DNA of 64,000 nucleotides, from contig OX639992.1 of NCBI GenBank assembly GCA_951828515.1, forward strand, positions 5,434,217 through 5,498,216, given 5' to 3'. The notes beneath the pieces are model-generated. The model was not told where the DNA came from and searched no databases. It saw only the letters and a list, made by a program, of their open reading frames with translations. Numbering within the stretch: position 1 is the first letter of the stretch; each line of letters begins with the position of its first letter. The translations under genes and the position numbers were made by a program. This DNA is from an uncultured Poribacteria bacterium. Lineage in GTDB: Bacteria > Poribacteria > WGA-4E > WGA-3G. Below, piece after piece: positions 41,282-48,717 of the stretch.

Positions 41282-42685
41282 CTACATTTTTGGAAAATCC
41301 GGTACATCCTTGTATCGACTCCACGTTTCCGCGTAAATGCGCCAGTGTCCATCGGTCGGATCTACCATGAGATTGAGTTTTTTGGTGCCGTAATCGGAGT
41401 AAGCGGGTCGGCTACCGCTCGCCGGCGTGCCAGTAAACTTTTGTAGAAACTTCACATCTGCGACGGCTCGATCTCCATTAACCTGTAAATTAGAGATAGA
41501 GACCTGGATATCCGCATACATAGTGTTGAGTTTCTTCATCTTGGTGCGGAGTTGTCCCTTTGTAAGATAAACCGAACTTTCACGTCCATCTCGGACACTC
41601 ACACGCGTAATTTGCGCTTCATCCGAATAGATAGATATGTAGGTATTCAGGTCTTTTTCTTCCCACGCCGCTTGCCATTTCCCCAGCACTTGTCTCACTT
41701 TGAGGTGCGTATCCAATGGTGCATTTCCATCAAAAGCACCCCCGGACTCTTCGCCAGAGACAGTGTCGATACCAGGAACATCTGGTGCGAGAGCGATCGC
41801 ATCAGACACTACATTGATTTGATCGTTTACAAGTTTCCAGCGCCGTCTGAAAAACCCCTTTTTCTCAATCGTAAGTGTGCGGGTGTGTGTCTCAATGGTA
41901 TCGCCACCACTTTGCAAAGTTACCTGAATGTTGTCAACTACATGCCGATTTTTGTGTCGAGGAACAACAGTATAAGTGGCTCCAGCGAGATCTACGATAT
42001 GGGTTTGCGACATCAGGTCCCTAACACGCGCAAAACTTGAGGCGCGTCTTTTCCTCGCAGATTTATCCCATAGGTCGGTATACGTCTTTAAATCTTGGAT
42101 CTCTAAGGCAGCCTTCCAAGCCATCACAAGTGGAACCACAGGACTATTGGGCTGTTGTGTAACCCCGGTTTGTGGCATAGGAGGGGTTGACACTGTAGGA
42201 GCGAATTCACTACCGACTATCTCCTCCTGAACAATTTTCCACCGCTGCTGGATAATACCTTTCTTTTCAATCACAAGATTTCGTAACTGCTGCTGCGCTT
42301 CACCCGGGTAATAAGCCGTGAGAGGAATCCCTTCAATTCGGAAGCGATTCGTGTAGCGAGGAACTCGATACGGTTGACTGGAACCTCGAAGGTCGACCTC
42401 AAAATCTACGTTATCCCTAAGGAGTTTCGCAGCAGTCTGATAGCCCGTATCAGGACGTTGGCGCGCACTTTTCACCCAGAGTGCTTCATACCTTTTCAGA
42501 TCGCCAGATTCGAGTGCACTTTTCCATTTCACCAGAAAGGCTGTAGGGGTCTCACTGGAACTCATGAAGACCACAAGGAATAATACAAAAGCGATGACGA
42601 TTGCAGCAATCGCACCCCCCCACAGCAGGTTCCGGGGTATAGTGAATTTTTTTTGGCTGTTTTGCCGGTTCTGTGTGTCGTTCAC
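41282..42685 (-). CDS. membrane-anchored protein with three NTF2-like domains
   Basis: GTG start with GGAGG eight bases upstream. A short cytoplasmic tail is followed by one transmembrane helix (LLWGGAIAAIVIAFVLFLVVFM, residues 20-41). The outside part has three similar modules of about 130 residues, each starting with a helix such as FLVKWKSALESGDLKRYEALW, MAWKAALEIQDLKTYTDLW or KWQAAWEEKDLNTYISIY: SnoaL/NTF2-like domains (DUF4440-type). The final module ends ETWSRYKDVPDF, like the end of the neighbouring lipoprotein. Role unknown; probably a periplasmic ligand-binding or scaffold protein. Confidence 0.8.
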   Translation of the reverse strand: MNDTQNRQNSQKKFTIPRNLLWGGAIAAIVIAFVLFLVVFMSSSETPTAFLVKWKSALESGDLKRYEALWVKSARQRPDTGYQTAAKLLRDNVDFEVDLRGSSQPYRVPRYTNRFRIEGIPLTAYYPGEAQQQLRNLVIEKKGIIQQRWKIVQEEIVGSEFAPTVSTPPMPQTGVTQQPNSPVVPLVMAWKAALEIQDLKTYTDLWDKSARKRRASSFARVRDLMSQTHIVDLAGATYTVVPRHKNRHVVDNIQVTLQSGGDTIETHTRTLTIEKKGFFRRRWKLVNDQINVVSDAIALAPDVPGIDTVSGEESGGAFDGNAPLDTHLKVRQVLGKWQAAWEEKDLNTYISIYSDEAQITRVSVRDGRESSVYLTKGQLRTKMKKLNTMYADIQVSISNLQVNGDRAVADVKFLQKFTGTPASGSRPAYSDYGTKKLNLMVDPTDGHWRIYAETWSRYKDVPDFPKM

Positions 42686-42850
42686 AATTTAACCTCCGCT
42701 TCTACAGACACTTTGCTCCGCTGGAGCAAGGCTGGCATTGTATCTTCTGCCGTCATGCAGAACCTACAGACATTTTCTCTGCTGCGTATTTTCTGTCCTG
42801 AGGCAGAGCCTGTCTGTAGTCGTGTAGCCTAAGAGTCCATAATTTATAAA

Positions 42851-44179
42851 TTAGAAATTTGGTACGTTCTCATAGATTTGCCAACTCTCGTGATGGATTC
42901 TCCAGTCGTTCCCAACTTGATGCATCCAGATTTCGCGAATCCAAATATTGTAGAGTGCCGTAGCGTTTTCGTCCGCCGCTGGCATCGCCAACCGTGTGAG
43001 TCGATGGATACCAATCACGCTCTCTCCTTCGACCTCGGTATCGGCTTTGGCTTTGTTCCACGCGTGGGTGCTCATTTGGTGGAGATCTGCTTCAAGTTGC
43101 TGGAGATCGACTTTACTGCGATGCTCCTTACTTTCGCGAATCACGACTCTATCGGCAATAATATTAGGTTCATAGTAGGCAAGATGTCCATTGAGGTTGT
43201 TCGCATACCATGCGCGCTCCCAATTACTGAGTGCCATCTTACCAGCTGTAATCTGCTCTGCGGAGAGAGAAATTCGTCCTGTCTTTGCAGGATGGAGTGG
43301 CGGTTGACTGGCAACATACGCCCGCGCTTCTTGTGCTTTCTGTTTGAGATATTCTGCGTGCTTTGCGCCTGCATTTTGTTGGTTCGCCTCTGTGAGTTTC
43401 TCGGTATAGATTTGTGCCTGTTCGCGGAGTTGCCTCTTAAGAGAATCTATCTCAGCAATAACCGCCCGCTTCTGATACCCTTCCTCTTTCACCATTCTGT
43501 CAGCAACTTCAAGTTTCCGGCGGAGTTCTGCGACTTCTCTACCGTAACTACGGATCTCGGTTTCCGCTTTTCGAGCACGTCCCTGAATTTCTCCTAAAGT
43601 TTCAGAGAGCTGCGCGACCTGATCTCCGTAGGCTGCCCGTGTATCACCCAATTCATGATTCTCTTTCTGGAGGTTGCGAACGGTCTTTCTCAGTTGCTCT
43701 CCATCCTTCTGAATGTCTTGAATCTCGGATCGAAGCCCTGCGAGTTCTTCCTTTTTACTGTTAACAGTCTCGCGGAGCGATTCTGCCTCAGCAGCCTTCT
43801 GGAGGACAGATGCATTCAATTCCGAGTTTTTAGTGATGTTGATAGAATTCGTACGAGCAAGTGTAGCATCAGCCGTTGCTTGATATGCGAGCCGGAGCGC
43901 ATCGCTCCCTTTTTTATTATCGACCGCTGTTTTTGCGGACTCAAGGTTGACTTTCGCGGATTCAAACAAATCAGATGCGAGTGTGGGGGCATCAGCAACC
44001 TCTGCTGCTGTAATCGCTGACTCAGCGTCCGCGATCGCCGTGTCAACTGCCGATGTTTCTATTTTTCCGAGTTTTCCGCCACATCCTACTAAACCGAACG
44101 AAACGAGAAGCATCCCAATGAATAAAACCCCACTGGGTGCGACGTTACCCTTCCATGACAAAGCGATGAACCGTTTCAT
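42851..44179 (-). CDS. lipoprotein with coiled coil and C-terminal NTF2-like domain
   Basis: 442 aa. Signal peptide with lipobox LVGC (around residue 33). Residues 40-110 are an alanine-rich helical hairpin of the DUF4398 type. Residues 115-290 are a long coiled coil (EAESLRETVNSKKEELAGLRSE and onward). The C-terminal 130 residues are an NTF2-like domain (WERAWYANNLNGHLAYYEPNII...HESWQIYENVPNF) homologous to the last module of the next gene. GGAG precedes the ATG. The two genes, 165 bases apart, likely make interacting envelope proteins. Confidence 0.82.
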   Translation of the reverse strand: MKRFIALSWKGNVAPSGVLFIGMLLVSFGLVGCGGKLGKIETSAVDTAIADAESAITAAEVADAPTLASDLFESAKVNLESAKTAVDNKKGSDALRLAYQATADATLARTNSINITKNSELNASVLQKAAEAESLRETVNSKKEELAGLRSEIQDIQKDGEQLRKTVRNLQKENHELGDTRAAYGDQVAQLSETLGEIQGRARKAETEIRSYGREVAELRRKLEVADRMVKEEGYQKRAVIAEIDSLKRQLREQAQIYTEKLTEANQQNAGAKHAEYLKQKAQEARAYVASQPPLHPAKTGRISLSAEQITAGKMALSNWERAWYANNLNGHLAYYEPNIIADRVVIRESKEHRSKVDLQQLEADLHQMSTHAWNKAKADTEVEGESVIGIHRLTRLAMPAADENATALYNIWIREIWMHQVGNDWRIHHESWQIYENVPNF

Positions 44180-44497
44180 TTTCTAACTCCTTTACTTATT
44201 TTTATGTACGTGGCTGGTTCAATTGCCATTTTTCTTTTACTCACATAGCATCGCTGTAATACAGGGAAGAAGAAAGGTCCGATTCCCTCTCTTCTAAGAT
44301 TTCTAAACGGAAGCATTGCGATACGCAAACGTTAAGGTGTACGATGTGCTTCCTGTTCACTATTAGTTTCTATAGGACTTACGCAAAATGACCAAATTTC
44401 ACCTATTTTCACAGGATTCGGTGTCCCTTCCCAGTAACGGGTGGGAACCCTGGTTAGAAACCGCACCTACCGGGGCAGTGCGTCAGTCCTATTCTCA
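44180..44497. other. intergenic region with a family E palindrome
   Basis: About 320 bases between the lipoprotein gene's start and the end of disA. It contains GGTTAGAAACCGCACCTACC (44452-44471), half of the family-E palindrome. No promoter pair stood out, although the lipoprotein must be expressed from here. Confidence 0.5.
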
Positions 44498-45598
44498 TTA
44501 TTCAAATCCAGACAAAGCCAGAACTTCAGGTTGGACAGATGTTGACTTCATGTGCGCGAGCGTGTTCTTGATTGCCACTGCCCGTGTCTTACCAACCCCA
44601 TCAACCGCCTCGAGTTCATTAACAGTGGCTGTGTTCACCCGATCCAATGTTTTGAATTTACGGACGATATTTTCAACAATACTGAAGGGAATACGAGGTA
44701 CTTGGCTAAGCATTCGATATCCGCGTGGTTCAAGTACCTCGAAAGTATTACGCACATCACGCGAATACCCTAAAGCTTCACTAATGTTACTCTGGTCAGC
44801 AAGACTGTGTACATCAAGATCCGAAACTGCTTTAAACGCTTCAGATGCGTCCCGTAGACGCTTGTGATAATAATCTTTTATAATCAGAAGTCCACTCTCA
44901 ATTTCAGGTGTAAGTTCAGGGATAACATACTGTAGGGATTGCGCTTGTGTGCCTAACTCAATCCTGTAAAGGTCCAATTCCTGCTCAGCGCGTCGAACTC
45001 GCTCACATAATTGGATAGCCGAGATGACATTCGCTAAAGTAACATTCCCACTTAATTCAGCCCAATTCAGAAGGGTAACGGCATTTTGGAGGGCTTTGAG
45101 GTACTGCGTCAGCACGAGCATCGTTTGATTCGCGCCGGAAAGCAATGTAGGCCCTTCTCGGAAAATATAGTGCTGATCTTTGAGATACAGGGTGAGTGTA
45201 TTCCGACTTCGTGATACTGCGAGGACAATATGCTCAGTTTGTTTCGCGAATTTATCCGCCGAGCGGTGGCGAAGTCCTGTTTCATTAGAGGGAATCGTCG
45301 GGCTTGTTCTCAACGTTACATTCGCACGGACTATGTGTTTCATATCTTCAGACAGAATAATCGCGCCATCCATCTTCGCCAACTCATATAAGCGTGTCGG
45401 TGTATATGGGCAATTAATCTGGAAGCCGCCTTCTGTCGAATCCAGAATCTCTGGCGTATCCCCCAAGATGATAAGACCACCGGTTTTACTTTGGATGATA
45501 TAATCAATACCTTCCCTCAGATAAGTTCCCGGCGACAGCAGCTTCAGTGCCGCAAATAGTTCACATGCTTTATGATTTTCTGTTGAGATGCTTTGCAC
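44498..45598 (-). CDS. disA: DNA integrity scanning protein / diadenylate cyclase
   Basis: N-terminal diadenylate cyclase domain (DGAIILSEDM; GLRHRSADKFAKQT in place of the usual DGA and RHR motifs, both kept), a helical middle domain, and a C-terminal helix-hairpin-helix region (VNELEAVDGVGKTRA). It makes cyclic di-AMP from ATP and stops at branched DNA. The start is taken as the GTG at 45598, eight bases after AGGAGG; a GTG at 45607 lies within that box. radA, the usual neighbour in Firmicutes and Actinobacteria, is not here. Confidence 0.95.
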   Translation of the reverse strand: MQSISTENHKACELFAALKLLSPGTYLREGIDYIIQSKTGGLIILGDTPEILDSTEGGFQINCPYTPTRLYELAKMDGAIILSEDMKHIVRANVTLRTSPTIPSNETGLRHRSADKFAKQTEHIVLAVSRSRNTLTLYLKDQHYIFREGPTLLSGANQTMLVLTQYLKALQNAVTLLNWAELSGNVTLANVISAIQLCERVRRAEQELDLYRIELGTQAQSLQYVIPELTPEIESGLLIIKDYYHKRLRDASEAFKAVSDLDVHSLADQSNISEALGYSRDVRNTFEVLEPRGYRMLSQVPRIPFSIVENIVRKFKTLDRVNTATVNELEAVDGVGKTRAVAIKNTLAHMKSTSVQPEVLALSGFE

Positions 45599-45650
45599 TG
45601 CAACCACCTCCTATATTAACACAAATTGCCACCTTTGTAGCAGAATCTTT

Positions 45651-45766
45651 ATGAAGTTTCAGAATTTAATTCGGTAATTTGATATTTTCCCCAGGCCCGG
45701 TAGGTGCGGTTTGCAACCGCACCGGATATGGCTATGGCATTACCGAATTAATAAATTAATCTTCAT
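45651..45766. mobile_element. element C MITE-like repeat, 116 bp
   Basis: Left ATGAAGTTTCAGAATTTAAT + TCGGTAAT and right ATTACCGAATTAATAAATTA + ATCTTCAT are inverted repeats of 28 bp with few mismatches. The centre is a family-E palindrome (GGTAGGTGCGGTTTGCAACC). Partial copies are at 48202, 48265 and 62498. The remaining 340 bases to the promoter at 46109 show no gene. Confidence 0.8.
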
Positions 45767-46108
45767 TTAGATTGTGCATATTAGGTGTACATAAGGGTAG
45801 ACACAAGACCTGGGGAAACACCCAAGCAAAAACCCTTTACAAAGTTTACGCTACAAAACGCTACGGATCATCAACCCCTTTGATAAAAAAAGGGGGGTTG
45901 CCGACCTGAAATTTTGTAAGTAGCAAATTGGGTTACTTTAATAGAGTACCATGTCTAACGGGCAGTGTCAAGGTAATCTCCAGCAGTTAGAAGTTCTCTA
46001 TTTTCCCTACGAGAAATAGATTCCTATGCGAGCCCGTTGCAAACTGTTCCGTTTTTCGGCAAAAAAAAACACAAAGTCTACAGAAACCGAACACCTTCAA
46101 AATTCTGC

Positions 46109-46137
46109 TTGACTTCACGCGCAAATCAGTGTATAAT
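46109..46137 (+). promoter_or_regulatory. sigma-70 promoter upstream of cyclophilin gene
   Basis: TTGACT (46109-46114), 17 bases, TATAAT (46132-46137). Start of transcription near 46144 leaves a leader of about 125 bases before the cyclophilin ATG. No riboswitch was recognised in the leader. Confidence 0.75.
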
Positions 46138-46270
46138 GTATACCAACTTTTCATCTCCAACGAGCGCGTAGTTTACGCCCTATCTCTTTTTTAAACGGAC
46201 ACTCGTCGGAAATTTTTGATAAAATTTAAAAAGGAATTCGTGAAGATACCCGAATTTTCACATTAAAATT

Positions 46271-46804
46271 ATGCGATTTAGCTTATTAGGCGCGTTTTGC
46301 GCGGCAATTATTTCATGCAACAACAATCAATTGCCCTATGTAACGATTGAAACTGAAAAAGGAAACATCATTATTGAACTTTACCCAGATGCAGCGCCAA
46401 CCACAGTAGAGAATTTCGCGAGACTGATCGAAGCTGGATATTATGATAATGTGATCTTCCACCGGTTTGTCCCTGACTTCGTTATCCAAGGAGGCGATCC
46501 GGAGGGAACAGGTAGAGGTGGACCTGGGTGGACAATCCCGGGTGAGTTCCAAGACCCAGAACTCCGTGATAAAATGCCGGTACACGAAAAGGGTGTCGTT
46601 GCGATGGCTCGGACGCAAAATCCCGACTCAGCGGGAAGTCAGTTTTATATCTGTGTCGGCACCGACCCAACAACTTACGCACATCTAAACGGCAGTTATA
46701 CCACGTTTGGCAAAGTTATTGAAGGGTTAGATGTGGTAGACGCGCTCCGTGAACGTGATGTCATGACGAAAGTGACGATCGAAAATTACGAGGTAGCACC
46801 GTAG
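46271..46804 (+). CDS. cyclophilin-type peptidyl-prolyl isomerase, lipoprotein
   Basis: Signal peptide with lipobox (GAFCAAIISC) and then a cyclophilin domain: FHRFVPDFVIQGGDP (with the catalytic Arg), AMARTQNPDSAGSQFYI and TTFGKVIEGLDVVD. 177 aa. It would speed prolyl bond isomerisation during folding of exported proteins on the periplasmic or outer side. A KamA gene follows 130 bases downstream on the same strand. Confidence 0.92.
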   Translation: MRFSLLGAFCAAIISCNNNQLPYVTIETEKGNIIIELYPDAAPTTVENFARLIEAGYYDNVIFHRFVPDFVIQGGDPEGTGRGGPGWTIPGEFQDPELRDKMPVHEKGVVAMARTQNPDSAGSQFYICVGTDPTTYAHLNGSYTTFGKVIEGLDVVDALRERDVMTKVTIENYEVAP

Positions 46805-46932
46805 CATCTCTAATCAATTCCACACCCCAGGGTCCGTAATGTAGGACATTGGTAGCGAATTTTTACACAAGGCATAGCACCGATGGTGCAACACATATTC
46901 GCGCGGAAATTTGGAAAGGATGGACATAATAT

Positions 46933-47988
46933 ATGGAAGAATGGAAACGTCTCGTCAGAGACACTGTCAATACCCCAGAAAAACTTGCCGCCGCATTTGA
47001 TGTTGACTTAGAGGAGATGCGGCGAATTCACAAAGAATTCCCGATCCGTATCAACCCTTATTATCTCAGCCTCATAGAAGAACCCGGTGATCCGATTTGG
47101 AAACAGGTCGTTCCCGATCCGAGGGAACTGATGAGTACCGGCGTAGAGGACCCATTGCACGAAGAAGACGATAGTGAAGTGCCAAATGTAACGCATCGAT
47201 ACCCTGACCGGGCACTCTTTTATGTCAATTACATGTGTCCAATCTATTGCCGTTTCTGTACCCGGAAACGGAAAGTCGGGGATCCACACTCCATTTCTGA
47301 AGATAATATTGAGACAGGACTTGCCTACATCCAAGCGCATCCAGAGATCCGGGACGTAATCATCTCCGGTGGTGATCCGCTCATGTTGACGGATAAAAAA
47401 ATTGATATGATCGTCGGGGGCTTACGAGCGATTAAACATCTGGAAATCATTCGGATCGGTTCGCGCGTCCCCGTAACGTTGCCGCAACGCATCACGCCAG
47501 AGTTGTGCGCGATTTTGAAGCGACACCACCCTTTCTATATCAACACGCATTTCAACCATCCACGCGAGATTACACCCGAAACAGAGAAGGCATGTAGCAT
47601 GTTAGCCGATGCAGGTATCCCGCTCGGTAACCAAGCCGTGCTCCTGAAAGGTGTAAATGACGATCCCGATGTGATGGTGGAACTGATGAAAGGGCTCTTG
47701 CGCATCCGGGTCAAGCCGTACTATATCTATCAAGCGGATCTTATCGTTGGCACTGACCATTTCCGGACAGCCGTCCAGACGGGTTTAGACATTGTTGCCG
47801 CGTTGCGTGGACACATCTCTGGGCTGGGTGTGCCGCATTATGTCGTGGATGCCCCCGGTGGCGGCGGAAAAATTGCGCTGATCCCTGACCCAATTGTCGC
47901 CTTCGATGACGACGAAGTTCAACTCCGCAACTACGAAGGCAACGTCTATAGCTACCCAAGCACACCATTCTTTGATGAGGATTGGTAG
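46933..47988 (+). CDS. KamA-family radical SAM enzyme (lysine 2,3-aminomutase-like)
   Basis: 351 aa with the radical SAM motif Cys102-x3-Cys106-x2-Cys109 (MCPIYCRFC), GGDPL, RIGSRVPVTLP for SAM/PLP contacts and the PLP lysine region (DAPGGGGKI). Converts alpha-lysine to beta-lysine, used in osmolyte, antibiotic or lysine fermentation routes; the EF-P modifying homologue EpmB is similar in length, but no efp gene is visible. The C-terminus ends NYEGNVYSYPSTPFFDEDW, as in YodO-type proteins. GGAAAGGA lies upstream. Confidence 0.92.
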   Translation: MEEWKRLVRDTVNTPEKLAAAFDVDLEEMRRIHKEFPIRINPYYLSLIEEPGDPIWKQVVPDPRELMSTGVEDPLHEEDDSEVPNVTHRYPDRALFYVNYMCPIYCRFCTRKRKVGDPHSISEDNIETGLAYIQAHPEIRDVIISGGDPLMLTDKKIDMIVGGLRAIKHLEIIRIGSRVPVTLPQRITPELCAILKRHHPFYINTHFNHPREITPETEKACSMLADAGIPLGNQAVLLKGVNDDPDVMVELMKGLLRIRVKPYYIYQADLIVGTDHFRTAVQTGLDIVAALRGHISGLGVPHYVVDAPGGGGKIALIPDPIVAFDDDEVQLRNYEGNVYSYPSTPFFDEDW

Positions 47989-48014
47989 ACTCAAAAACAT
48001 CTATATTTATTTGT

Positions 48015-48051
48015 AGGGGCGGGTCTCAGTACCCGCCCTCTTTCTTTTTTT
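48015..48051 (+). terminator. hairpin terminator after the KamA gene
   Basis: GGGCGGGT, a six-base loop and ACCCGCCC are followed by CTTTCTTTTTTTCT, a classic intrinsic terminator 27 bases after the stop codon. A similar GGGGCAGG...CCTGCCCC hairpin is at 62547. Confidence 0.85.
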
Positions 48052-48153
48052 CTACCTATTTTTATCTTGGCAATCCATTCATCTCCGGTTATTCCCTTCC
48101 TATCGGAATCGTCATCTCGCTCACGAAAGCGAGGTAACTATCGCGAATGGATT

Positions 48154-48292
48154 TTATAGTAAAGTCCACAATTAATTGGACATCACGGATGGGCGAGGTT
48201 AATGAAGTTTCAATAAATATTTCGGTAATTTGATATGTTCTCCAAACCCGGTAGGTGCGGTTTGATGAGTTTTAATAAAATATTTCAGTAAT
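48154..48292. repeat. truncated element B and two element C ends
   Basis: A solo left end of element B (TTATAGTAAAGTCCACAATT, 48154) runs into GGGCGAGGTTA and then two tandem left ends of element C (48202-48229 and 48265-48292), with half of a family-E palindrome between (GGTAGGTGCGGTT). It looks like a hot spot where repeats inserted into repeats. The rest of the 700-base gap up to the promoter at 48401 shows no gene. Confidence 0.75.
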
Positions 48293-48400
48293 TCCATCTG
48301 TCGCAGTGGACGTTGTTTCCAAATTATCCGTCTGTTTTTGAAAAAAATCGCTGAAATCCATGGAATTGTGCTTTCTTCGGGCAAATTATACAGATTTAAT

Positions 48401-48429
48401 TTGACTCGTATGTCGGATTCGAGTATAAT
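48401..48429 (+). promoter_or_regulatory. sigma-70 promoter for the Ig/LRR surface protein
   Basis: TTGACT (48401-48406), 17 bases, TATAAT (48424-48429). Transcription would start near 48436, giving a leader of about 280 bases. The leader contains CAGAGACAG...GTGTGAGAGACACG...GTGTCTCTG sequences that can pair, but no known riboregulator was recognised. Confidence 0.72.
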
Positions 48430-48717
48430 TTTGTCTCAATAAGTCAAAATAGGGTAATTTTGTATAATTCAAAATTAGACCTAAAAGGATAGTAATATTT
48501 TCGCAGAGACAGAGCCCTTTGCACGTCTGCTATATTTCACAAGAAAATTTGTGTGAGAGACACGTTTGAGTGTCTCTGTTCACAAGCCGATTCTTATGTT
48601 GAAACATCATCTCTACTGTTGTCCGCCTTTTCAGACGCAACTCACGGAATCAAATATAGGTTGGGTTGAACCACAAGCGAAGCCCAACGTTACCCTAAAA
48701 TGGAAGGAACTGAAACT

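Noticed and set aside
41160-41324. Extended N-terminus of the thioesterase
   Set aside because: The added 55 residues are translated from dispersed repeats and precede the conserved hotdog start; a downstream ATG fits the family.
48199-48384. Minus-strand frame of 61 codons in the gap before the surface protein gene
   Set aside because: Made of element C and family E repeat sequence, no ribosome-binding site.
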